A stretch of 64,000 bases of DNA from Opisthocomus hoazin (lineage: Eukaryota > Chordata > Aves > Opisthocomiformes > Opisthocomidae): the NCBI RefSeq assembly GCF_030867145.1, contig NC_134441.1, forward strand, positions 7,070,992-7,134,991, given 5' to 3'. Position numbers and translations under genes: made by a program. Positions 46,701 through 58,700 of this stretch are shown piece by piece (positions within the stretch are counted from its first letter, which is position 1; each line of letters opens with the position of its first letter). The notes under the pieces were generated by a model, which was given only the letters and a program-made list of their open reading frames with translations, was not told the DNA's origin and ran no database searches.

Positions 46701-49700
46701 TTTTACTCATCTTTTTTTCCGTTCTGTACCGTAGCTGTTTTCTTGCTCTTTTGTAGTGGTCCTGTCGTAGGGATTTCATTTTCCCTTTGAAGACCGAGCG
46801 TGTAGATAGGACAAAAGATGTGTCTGATGGAAAACAAGCAGAAGGGCTCTGCGAAACAGGAGCTGAAGCCTGTCAGAGTGGGACCTGGTGTTGCTGGGTG
46901 TCGTGGTGGCAGGCTCAGGGTCTGAAGAGACCTCAGCCTTTGCGTTTTCCCCTGGCTTGTGGGGTTTGGTCTCCGTGGGCAGAAAATTTAGGCTCATGGA
47001 GGGAAAGTGCTTAGCCAGCTTATGTCTTTGCTGCTTGTGTGGTGCCTGTTTCGGGAGTAAAAGAGAACCCTCGTCCTCCAGTCCTGTCAGTCTGGTCCCT
47101 TTCCACCAGCACTAAATCCACTTCAAATACATATTTTTGTAAAGCCCTTTGAAAAACTTAATGGACTGTGATTTTTCTTCTTGTGGAAGAGCTGTAGTGG
47201 GACTGAGAGTGACACTTAATAGTCTGTCGAGAAAAGACATATGAAAAAACCCATCTATATTTTTTTAAGAGAACAGTGCTTTTGTTAGTCTGGTATTATT
47301 TCTGGCAACATCACAAGCTGCACATCGGAGTGGTTCAGACTGAACTTACATAAAAACAGTGCTCTGGGTGTTTACGTGAATGGATTGGTGGCTCTTCCTT
47401 GCTTCTCCCTCACCCAACATCGAATATCTTCCTGGAAAGTTGTGCTAAACCCTCCTCGGTGGCTGAAGTCCCCGATTTTTCCCCTCAGCCCCCCTTGGTG
47501 GGTTCAGGGCTTGTGGGGCTGTCCCCCCGGGCAGCCGCTGAGACGTGACCCTCTCTGCTTTCCTTTGCACGCTCCTGCTGCCCACAGCCATGTCCAAGTC
47601 AGCTGTCAAAATCTCGTCGGACCTGCTGTCTAACCCCCTGTGCGAGCAGGAGCCCGGCTTCCTGGAGATGGTCACGGCCTTCGACACGGCGATGAAGAGG
47701 ATGGACTCCTTCAACCAGGAGAAGGTGAATACGGGTTTGGCTGAAGGAGGGGAGACCAGGGTGTGCCGAGGTGCTGTTGGTCTCTCCTCCTTCCCTGCTT
47801 GCTGTCGTCTCCAGGATGCTTCTCGCGCGAGTTTCTCTATAACCTTCCTCTTCTGCTGGCTCTGGTTGCGCTGGGGGTTTCAGCTCATCCCAGGCACACG
47901 GGAGAAAGTTGCTGTGTTTTGGTTAAAGGGCGTTGTGGTTGTGCTCAGAAGCCCACATCATCCGACAGTAGGCACTGGGCAAACACGTATCGTTGTGCAA
48001 ACAGGCTTTTTCAACAAATATCTGAAGGGTGGGTGTCAGGAGGATGGGGCCAAGCTCTTTTCAGTGGTGCCCAGTGACAGGACAAGGGGCAATGGGCACA
48101 AACTGAGGCACAAGAAGTTCCGTCTGAACATGAGGAAGAACTTCTTCCCTCTGAGGGTGACGGAGCCCTGGCCCAGGCTGCCCAGGGAGGTTGTGGAGTC
48201 TCCTTCTCTGGAGATATTCCAGCCCCGCCTGGACAAGGTCCTGTGCAGCCTGCTCTGGGTGACCCTGCTTGGGCAGGGGGGTTGGACTAGATGACCCACA
48301 GAGGTCCCTTCCAACCCCTACTATTCTGTGATTCTGTGATTCTGTAATCACCCCTTTCGCTTCCAACAGGTGAATCAGATCCAGAAGACAGTCATAGAGC
48401 CTCTGAAAAAGTAAGTACCAGCGTTGCCTGATGAGCCACACCGCGCGTTTGTCACAGCCGTGTGCTGTAGGGATGCGTGTCGTCGACAGAGGTGCTGCCG
48501 GGTTAGAAAGCAGCTCCTCCCAGAGAGCCGAGAGCTCACGTCCCTGCGACAGAGCGGCATCCCCCTCGCTCCGCAGCTGGGGCACGGAGACCTGGGACGG
48601 TTTCGCTGAGCCCGTACTCTGTGGGAAGGGTGCAGACCTCTGGGGTGTTAGCCGGCCAGGTGTCTCTGTCTGTACTTTAAAGAACACCTGGGATGAGAAA
48701 TACTGAATGCCTGAACGCGTGCAGCTTCTCTCCCTTTACGTGTTGGTTACGGCCAGCGCTTTGCTCCATCCAGAGGAGAAGAATCCAGCGGGGAGCTCCC
48801 CTGCGGGCAGCAGGCACCCACGGTGCCGTCCAGCCCAGGGCAGTGAGCGTTTGCTTGTTTGAACAGAAGTTTCTTTCCTTTGGAAGTTTTGTAAATAAAA
48901 AAGTAGAAGCTTGCTTTTAGTGAAAGTTCTTTTGTGTTTGTAAATAATATATCCATGCAGGAGGGAAAGGGGCAGAACAGAGCTGTCGTAGCTAGAGAGT
49001 GAGCAGGTGGGAAGGACGGACAGAAAGACACCGGCATCCCCCGTCCCGGGCTGGTGGCTGCTCCAGGACGGGATGGCTCGGACCCTGAGATGGAGCCAGG
49101 AGCTCGCTCCGCACCGTGCCGCTCTGCAACGGCACGGCCTGGAGATAAACCCGTACCAGGCAGCGAGCGCCGGAGCTGCTGGCAGCGCTGCTCCACTAGC
49201 AGGTTTCCATCTTGTCCCCCGTTCCTTGCTGGCGGGTGCCGCGCCGTGCGGCAGGGCTCGGTTGTGCCTCAGCACCGCAGCCGTTTTGTCGCCCAGGTCG
49301 CATCCGGTGCGGTTCCCCTCTGTCCGCGCGGCTCCCGGCGGCGGTGGCAGCCGTTGCCGGTGGCACAGGCCGTACCCCCAGGCCGTTTCAGGAGCGCCTC
49401 GCTTGCTGTGCCAAATGTCTCCCGAAACCCGGAGATCTGCTGTGTTCTTACGAGAACGGAGCAAGCGAGCGAAAAGAAAATAAAATGGCTTTAATATGAC
49501 AGTAAGTGTTGCAAATTGCTGAATAACAATTTTAGTTTAGGTTTGACACAGGGTGGTTTGGGTTTTTTTTTTTTTTTTGAAGTTGTTGTTTCTGCCCAAA
49601 TCTGAAAGTAAAATCTCCTACACCACTTAGCGCACGAGGTTACCGTGTGTTTCTACCCGGGGGATGTTTGGTGACTCAAGTTTTACCTCGGTCGTCTATC

Positions 49701-52700
49701 CACAACCAGCAATTCTTGATTATTTAGGAAAAAAAAAAAACAACAGAGCAAAGAAAGAAAGAAAGGAGGAGACAACTCCCAGGCTTGTGCTGTGGAATTG
49801 TGTTGCTTATTATCGAGATTGTCCTCATGAAAGATACATTAACTTTTCCTTCCAGCATTCTGTTCACATTGGAAGAAGGGCTTGTGTCTCTGAAATCTTC
49901 ACGTTTGGGGTTTTGTTTTTTTTCCTCCCCAGCTTGTGTTTGTTGATGAAATGAAAGCCAGTACCTTTCCCTGCAAACCTGGCCCTGTGTTTTAAACCCT
50001 GGGCAGTGTACGGGGCCGTTAATTAAAGGCAACAAAGCCACTTCCACTTCGCTGACGTCTTACTCTCCGTTTGCGCAGTGCGTGGCTGCTGGTCTCGCTG
50101 CTGCCGTAGCACGGAGGGTACGGAAGGGGAAAAACCCCTTTCCTGCCGCTTTGGGTTCAAGGCAGCTCTGTGATATCGTGTTATGTCATTCCTGCCATGG
50201 GGAAGTCTTCGGGAAACGGTGGAGTTTTGCAGGACACGGGGGCAGCTGGTTCGCTCCTCCTCGGTGCAAGCGCGGTGCCCAGGAGCGCGGCTCCCACGGC
50301 GCGACGCTCAGCTCGCCGGCGATCGGTCCGGTCCCGAGTGAAACGTCAGGGTGTTTCCTTCAGCCTCCCGGCTGCTTTCCAGCCTTGGCGAATCTCTCGA
50401 ACTTCCTAAATTTCCATTGGGCTTGAATATGGTATTTTTTCCCCTTCCTGCCCTTTGGCACCTTGCAAACAGTTGCTGCGTGCTCTGAAACAGCTGATGT
50501 TTCGTGCTGGGAGAGGCTGCGTCTCCGCGCCGAGCGAAAAATGTTCCTTTCCTTCCCTCTTCCCGACTCTCCGCGAGCGTAGGTACGTGCACGGCCGAGT
50601 CGCGCAGCCAGGAACATTTCTGAGGAGCCCAAGGGTCCGTTCGGAGGCTGATGAGATGCAGGAGAGAAACGCAGAGCTGGCAGCTCCCCTTGTCCCGCTG
50701 GCAGATAAACCCCAGCAACGCTCCTAGGATAGAAGTTTCAGATTAATGGAAGCTGCCTTGAGGAGCTCTTCGTGTTTCCAGTTAGGTATTGCTTCCCCTC
50801 GCAGAGACAGACCTCGCCAGCCTCTCCCAAACTTGCTCTGACCTAGAAAAAGCCTTTTTGCTGCAACAGCTGCACTTTATTACATCTTCACTGGTGGTCT
50901 TTTGTAGTTTATTAGCCAAAGAAACAGATAAGTATAATCCAGGCAATTATCATTAGTGGTAATATATTGTAATCAGAGGCACATGTGCAGTAAAATCTCC
51001 ATTCTGTTGTCCAGGGATGGTAGGTTTGGGACAAATATTGGAGAATTTGTTAAACCACGCAGAAGAAAAAGCGGTGGTAGCTTTAGAGGGGGGTGGAGGC
51101 TCGTATTGTTTAAATCCTTCTGCTTCTGGGGATGGAGGGTTATTCAGAGTTCTGCTCTTTGAGCCCCAAGAAGCCCTTGGCTGGGACTCGCTCGTTTAAC
51201 TTCGGGGCAGGAGCAAAGCTCTCATGAGAATGTTGCGTGTTTCGGCGTGTGGGCTGGGCGAGGAGCTGGGGCGGCTGGGACGGGTCAGGAGGGATCCGCT
51301 CGCCTCTTTGGAGATAAATTCACATAAATCCACGCCAGATCAGCGGGTTTGGGGCAAGGGGGCAGAGAACCAGCTGCGTTATGCTTCGCTCTCCCAGTTC
51401 TTCACTCTGGCTTGGGTGAGGAGCGAGGTGTTGGCTGGCTGGGGGACCGGTGATGGGCTGCGTGCTGTCAGCTTAGTGATACGTATTGTGTGCCGGTTCT
51501 TAGGGAAGGAAGCAGCTTAAATGAGCCAGGTGGTTTGGAGACTCACGGCCTTTCATGCCTTTCACGTTTGGAGCCGATTTTCATTGCCGCAGGGTCTCGG
51601 TTGGACAAACTCGAGCTGTCTGCTGCGCCGGGCGGTCGCGGTCGCCCTGCCGCGGTACCGTCCCCTCGCCTCGCAGCGCGGCAGGGCTGTGGTGACGGGT
51701 GCTGCTGTCGGCTGGGGCCTGGTGTCCCTGCGGTGGCACGTCCCGGAGGCGCAGTCCCAGAGCCCTTCGCAGCAGATCGATGTACAGATTCAATTAGAGC
51801 TACGTCAGTGCATAACTGCCGGCGACAGCAACCAGTGCTTGGCATCTGCAGAGCAGGGGGGTCGTCTTCTCCTTTCTCCTTTCTCCTTCTCCTTCTCCTT
51901 CTTCTTTCTCCTTCTCCTTCTCCTTTCTCCTTCTCCTTCTTCTTTCTCCTTTCTCCTTCTCCTTCTTCTTTCTCCTTTCTCCTTCTCCTTCTTCTTTCTC
52001 CTTTCTCCTTCTCCTTCTTCTTTCTCCTTTCTCCTTCTCCTTCTTCTTTCTCCTTTCTCCTTCTCCTTCTTCTTTCTCCTTTCTCCTTCTCCTTCTTCTT
52101 TCTCCTTCTCCTTCTCCTTCTTCTTTCTCCTTCTCCTTCTCCTTTCTCCTTCTCCTTCTCTTTCTTCTTTCTCCTTCTTCTTTCTCCTTCTCCTTCTCTT
52201 TCTTCTTTCTCCTTCTTCTTTCTCCTTCTCCTTCTCTTTCTTCTTTCTCCTTCTTCTCTCTCCTTCTCCTTCTCTCTCCTTCTTCTCTCTCCTTCTCCTT
52301 CTTCTCTCTCCTTCTTCTCTCTCCTTCTTCTTTCTTCCATCTCCTTCCTCCTCCTCTTCTTCTTCTTCCCATGACCCTGCCATGAATGTGAAGCCTCAAG
52401 CTGCATTTCCTCCCCAGCAGCCGAAGCCGATAACTGACCGCGAGCGGCCCCGGGGGTGCCGGGGACCGGAAGCAGGAAAAGCTGCTTTCATGTCCTTAAC
52501 GAGCCCCTAATGAGGATTTCGTGCGCGGCGGTAGCCACATGGCTGCCTGGCCCCCTCCCGCCGCGCCGGGCTCGCAGCCTGATCCCCAGCTCCCCGCTTC
52601 TCTGTACCTACAGCTTCATTTCTGCTCCTTTTCGCCCTAGTCGGAAGGGCTGGTTTTAATTTCCCCCTTCCTGGTGGGTGGACGGGCCCACGACGGACGT

Positions 52701-55700
52701 GTGGGCATGGGCTGAGGAATGGCAGGCATCCCCCTGCATAGCCCAGATGCTTCGGCCTCGCGCTGAGCCAGCCTTGTGCCTCTCCCAGCTTCCTCCTCAC
52801 CTCACCCGCCGTCGCTTTCTCGTGCATCTCGCGCTCCCCAGCTCTGTTATTCCTTTTCCCTCTGTCCTTTGCCTGCCATAGACCCTGCCCGCTTCCTTTT
52901 GCTTTTGTTATCCAAGTCGTTGTCCCTAAAATAATGCCGTTGGGAAGAGCACACACACATGCCAGCCTAGTCCAGCTCACAGGGCTGCCAACAAGAGTGC
53001 TTGGGACACTGGCAAAGGGTTTTACCGTTATTTTTCCCTGCACCAAAGCCCTAGCAGCTTGTTCTCATTGCTGACACTAAAAACGGGGGCTGGAGGAAGC
53101 GGCGGGGCGAGCATCGGGGATGGAGAGGGGAGGAGGAGACGGGCTGCCCGGGGACCGCGGGCTGGGAGGGGACGGGATGGTCCCCGCTCCCCGAGCATCC
53201 CTGCACAGAGCCGCTCGCCGGGCTGGGAGGGGACGGGATGGTCCCCGCTCCCCGAGCATCCCCGCACAGAGCTGCTCGCCGGGCTGGGAGGGGACGGGAT
53301 GGTCCCCATTCTCTGAGCATCCCTGCACAGAGCTGCTCGTTGGGCTGGGACGGGACTTGATGGTCCCCATTCTCTGAGCATCCCCGCACAGAGCTGCTCG
53401 CCGGGCTGGGAGGGGACGGGATGGTCCCCATTCCCTGAGCATCCCCGCACAGAGCCGCTCGCCAGCAGCTTGCTGCCGGAGAGCGGGAGAAGTTTTCAAT
53501 CAGTTTGGAAGCACCAGACTTGTCGGCTGCGCTGCCTAACGAAGGAATCCGGCAGCGCCGAGAATCCTGGTGGCACTTTTCTCTTCCGTGGCTGTGTCTC
53601 TCCAGCCCTGTCCTTTAATTACGGGAACCTGAAGGGAGGCTGGCATGGAGATGAGGTGGCAACAGGATTTATAATTCAGAGAATGGGGTGATTTCTATTT
53701 TTTTCCAAGGCTAAACTGTCATCCTACGAGGAGTTCACCGGTACGTTTCCCCTCTCCCCCCTCCCAGCAGCGGGGAGGCAGTAATTCGTGTTTTCTTTCA
53801 GTTATCCCTGCGGATCTCCCCTCACCTGCTCCTCTTAAGCCGCCTGCACTGTAATCCCCTCTCAGCAGCCTTGCCGAAAAAGTGACAGGGAACAACGGCG
53901 GCTTATTCTGCAAGCTGCTTTCGTGGCGGGGGCCCTGATGCCCTGCGCTGCTGTTTTACCTTCGCTCCTGCTCTGCGCCCTTAGCACCGTACCCACCAAA
54001 TTTTCTCTTAAGTCAGCTTCGATTTTCTTGGCGTTAAAAAAGCAAGTACGGAGAGTCAGAGGGCGGCGCTGGGGATTTGTGAGCGGTTACGGCTGTCAGA
54101 CCCTCTCATCCCTGCAAGAGCAGGGCCTGGGTGGAGCGTGCAGAGGAGGAAGGTGCTTGCCTGTGGATAAATACCTGCATCACAGAATCACAGAATCACA
54201 GAATAGTAGGGGTTGGAAGGGACCTCTGTGGGTCATCTAGTCCAACCCCCCTGCCCAAGCAGGGTCACCTACAGTAGGCTGCACAGGATCTTGTCCAGGC
54301 GGGTCTTGAATATCTCCAGAGAAGGAGACTCTACAACCTCCCTGGGCAGCCTGTTCCGGGGCTCCGTCACCCTCAGAGGGAAGAAGTTCTTCCTCATGTT
54401 CAGACGGAACTTCCTGTGCCTCAGTTTGTGCCCATTGCCCCTTGTCCTGTCACTGGGCACCACTGAAAAGAGCTTGGCCCCATCCTCCTGACACCCACCC
54501 TTCAGATATTTGTAGGCATTTATAAGGTCCCCTCGCAGCCTTCTCTTCTTCAGGCTGAACAAGCCCAGCTCCCTCAGCCTCTCCTCATAGGGCTCTAGGG
54601 CTCTTCATCTGTGCCCCTCGGAGCACGCTGCAGCAGGAGGAACCATTGCCCTCGCTCCCTGTCCGGGGGGAATGGATGGGTGAAATGACCAGGGATTGCT
54701 TGTGAAGCCTCCCTGCTCCTGCTCAGATGCTAAAATTTGGGGTTTAGTGGTTCAGACTTCATTTCCAGTATGGCCAATACCGGTTGGGTGTTTCTCCATC
54801 CCTTGGATGTTGTCCTTGTCCCTCATCTGCTGGCACTGCTGCTGCCGGCAGGGCACGCGATGCTCGGCCGAAGGCTCGGGGAAAGGGTTGTGATCCACGC
54901 GGGGCAGCTCTTGCGGGGCTCGGGAGGCTGAGGGACGCGTTTGTGGATGGCAGGAGCTCTCGGGGGGTTTGCAGATGGCCTTTCTGCCAGGCTTTCCCCC
55001 GGGAGTATTTGTAAATAACATGCATGGGATATTTGTGAAGACACTGGGGTGAGATGTGAAATGCAGCAATTCATGAAGTCATCAGAATGGCTTGGCAGCG
55101 GCGGAGCCCCTGTCTCCCTATCACCCTTCATGGGTGTTTACCACCCCTGGCACTTGGCTGGAGATCGTATTTCTGTATACACGGGGAGAAAAACCTGGGC
55201 AGGACTTCAGCACGGGCACAAAACCCACTGCTCTCTGAACTCCAGGGGAATTTCAGAGCTGCTGGGCTGATGACAGGGAATTCGTAGGGAGCAATTCCTT
55301 CAGGAGCTGGAGGCAGCTTCGCCTCCATCCAGATCAGTCTGAGGAAGGAGCATCCTGAGCTAACCCAGCGTGAAAATTAAACCAGGGGACGCACGGGGAG
55401 AGCTCGGATGGTGTGGGGAGAGCTTGGTGGGCACGGGGAGAGCTCAGCCAGCATGGAGAGAGCTCAGTGGGCATGGGGAGAGCTTGGTGGGCACGGGGAG
55501 AGCTCAGCCAGCACGGAGAGAGCTCAGTGGGCATGGGGAGAGCTCAGCCAGCACGGAGAGAGCTCAGTGGGCATGGGGAGAGCTTGGTGGGCACGGGGAG
55601 AGCTCAGCCAGCATGGAGAGAGCTCAGTGGGCATGGGGAGAGCTCGGTGGGCACGGGGAGAGCTCAGCCAGCACAGAGAGAGCTCAGTGGGCATGGGGAG

Positions 55701-58700
55701 AGCTCAGCTAGCATGGGGAGAGCTCGGATGGTGTGGGGAGAGCTCAGCCAGCACGGAGAGAGCTCAGTGGGCATGGGGAGAGCTCAGCCAGCATGGGGAG
55801 AGCTCGGCTGGCACCCCAGCAGCATCTGGAGGAGCCGTGGCCGGTGCTGGCAGTGAAGGACCACCGCACCGAGACAACCCCGGCTGTGGCGTGGGGTTTC
55901 CAGACGGCTTAGAAACCCCCACGCTGCTTCGCTGCTGGGCCGTGGCTGCGCAGGAGGAACTCAGGCGGGGTTCAACTTTGCTACTCGCAGCCCTTAGAGC
56001 CCCTCGAGCAGCTCGGGGGGGTGGTTCGAGCCCCTCAGCATCCCTCCCATCCCGCAGCAACCCATGGCTGAGGGCAGGGAGCCTGGGGCACCCGGAGCCG
56101 GGGAGCTGGCACGGAGCGTTTTGTTAAGGGCAGCTTGTGGAGCCGAGCTGCTCGCTCCTCTCTGAAATGCAGCGTATAATCTATGCATTAAAAGTCCTTG
56201 TGAGACAGTAGTTGCTGTGCCTACACGGTAACAGCCTCTTCAGATCCAGCTCTGTGGCTGGTTTTTTAAAGCGCTGCCGGAGTACAGTGTCCTTCCATTA
56301 CGGGCTTCAAAATCGCACCGAGTTGATACTAGGAGCAAAAAGGGGGGAAAAAAAAATAAAAAAATCAAGCCTTTTTCCTTTTCAAAACGAGATTTAACTT
56401 CAAAGTAAATGGAAACCGTGTCGCTGATCGTCTCCTGCGTTGGCACTCGCTGCGTCTCTGAGCTAAAGGCTTCGCTCTTCCCCTGCGGCAGCGAGTCTGC
56501 AAGACGCGAACGACTGCGCGCTAATTCTCCTTGCACCTACGAGCACCGCGGACGCGCCCGGCGCGGGAGCGAGGGCTCAAAAAGTTGGGAAAACGCCATT
56601 TAGAAGCCAGCAGTGGGTACCGGCACGTGGCTTGGTTTTTTTGAGGCGTCTTGAGTGTTTTCCGAGAGCTGGTGGACGCGCGGGCGGTGACGGCCGCATC
56701 CAGGCCACGCCGGTGGCTTGGCGGCTCCGGAGGGGACGGCTGCGGCTTGGTGTTTGTGCAGGTGGGGAAGGGAGGATTTCCCAGCCCCGGGACGGCTCCT
56801 CCAGTGTTTCCCAGGCCCGGAGGTTCGTCGTGGAGGAGCAGCTCGTTGCGGAGGAGCGGCTCGGCTCGCTCCCGTAGTGCTTAGCGAGCTGCAGGTTGCT
56901 CCTGGCCCGTTTCGGGTGCCATGCAGAGAGGTAAGAGTGTGTGTGCTGTAACCAACCCCTCCATCAGTGATATAACACAAAAATAAAGCTGAGACCCCCT
57001 GGCCTGGCGGGGTCCTGCCTTCCCATTGCCAGCTTATTAATAATTGGGACATATTTCTGCAGAAGCTGCAGCCGCAAGGTGCTGACGTGAGGCGTGCGCC
57101 GTCGGCGAGGAGCGTCTGTGCTTTTATACCGAGGAGACCTCCCAGCCCGGGTACCCCCTTCCCTTCCTCCGCGCAGTCCTTGCCGCCCGTCCCTATTTCC
57201 CGAGCCCTCTCACGGCGTATTTTTGGAGCTTGTGTAGAGGGAGGAGGTATTTTAGCGGCAGCCCATTGCCCGGGAGATGGTGAGTCCCTGCTTGGAGCCC
57301 GGCGCGGCCGGGACGCGTGAGCCGCCGCGGCATTTCAATATAACAGGGAGCCGTGTGCGAGGGTGACCATAAAAAGCAATGTCAGGGCAGCAGCGTCTGA
57401 GCGGCGCGCGGGCAGCTGGGCGGCCGGGTGACGCTGGGCGAGCTCCCTGATGACTTTTGCAGGTTGCTCCTGGTGCCGCTGCCCCGGCTGCGATGTTCTC
57501 GCAATAGCCCCGGAGAATATCCCGGGGTGAGCACACCGGAGCCTCGCTGGCCGTGCGCGGGCCGCCCCGGGTTATCCTCGGGCAGCAGGGTTGCGAGGAC
57601 ACATCCCCGCTTCGCCGGCTCGGCGAGGGATGCTCGAGCACAAATGCTGGGGCACGAGATGTTTCCCCTCGCTCCTCGCTGCTGGCACTTGCCCTTCGCA
57701 AAGCTCGGGGACAAGCGCTTCGCCTCTGCACCCCCCCGGGCTGGCACTTTAGGACCCTCCGGGCGAGCACGGCGTCGTCGGAGAATGAGGTTTTAGTAGG
57801 TGATGGAGCTGGGCTGCGAGCGCCCGTGGTCTCGTTTGAACCCGAATGCCTTGCAGGAACCCCGTGTCTGATTGACCCCTAAAGCAAACTGCAGCCCTAA
57901 AGTGAGATCGGTGGATTTCTTTTTGCTAGTGTGCCCCCCAGCCTGGATTATAGTGGTTTTTGTTGTTGGTTTTGGTTTTTTTTTTTCCCCAATTTAGAGA
58001 GATCAGAAAGCCGTGTGCTTGCCTCTCTGAAGTGAAAATCATCACCAGGCTGTTTAGACACATTTTTTCACAACCGGTTCCTGGCCTTGCCCCCGCCAAA
58101 TGACCCTCTGGTTGGTGGAGATTAAATTAATATATCTGGAGGTAGCGTGACCCGTTTCCTCCGAACCCGCAGCCCAGCGCGGTCCCCACCAGTATAATTG
58201 GATTTACTGAAATTTGGAAGACAAGAGCCATGCTCCAGTTTCTGGCTTTCCCTTTTCTGTCACGTTCAAAAATACACTCTCTTGTCTTCGCCGTCAGATG
58301 TTCATGTTTCCTCAATTTGTAACACATTTTAATAATATGAATCTTCCCATAGCCTGGCTAATTGTTGGCTGCTGTTAATCCGTCTGTGTGGGGTACAGAG
58401 CCGCTCTTCAGCTGGGCAAGCCTTGCTGTACGGCAGGCTGGGGTTTGCAACTCCAGAAACTGCCAAAAAAAGCTGAAGTTGCTGCAGTTAATATTCATTT
58501 TGCACTTCGTGTTTATTTTTCCTGGGCTTTTGATTCGGCTCCTCTCCCTACTCATTCCCTTTCCAAACACGGTGTTGGGGAAATACCACATTAGCTAACG
58601 ATATATGGGGGAAAAGTTGTTGATTTGTGCTTCTCAGTGTGCTCAGCGGATTTGTTTTCCGCGGCAGCTTCCGTCCCCCATCCCGGCCGAGGCAGCTCCC

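Noticed and set aside
48061-48687. 208-codon minus-strand frame
   Set aside because: Most of it is antisense CR1 sequence and it crosses BIN3 exon 6; it is not a gene.
51490-52510. Frames of Ser/Phe/Leu and, on the other strand, Glu/Lys/Arg repeats
   Set aside because: Translation of the polypyrimidine tract; no unique sequence supports a protein.
53161-53465. Regularly spaced direct repeats as a CRISPR-like array
   Set aside because: Whole 61-bp units are homologous with no unique spacers, and the DNA is vertebrate.
56023-56034. GGTTCGAGCCCC, resembling a tRNA B box
   Set aside because: There is no matching A box or foldable acceptor stem within the preceding 60 bases.
55408-56127. 239-codon frame of repeated Gly-Glu-Ser-Ser-Ala units
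   Set aside because: Produced by the 20-bp minisatellite, which keeps all forward frames open.
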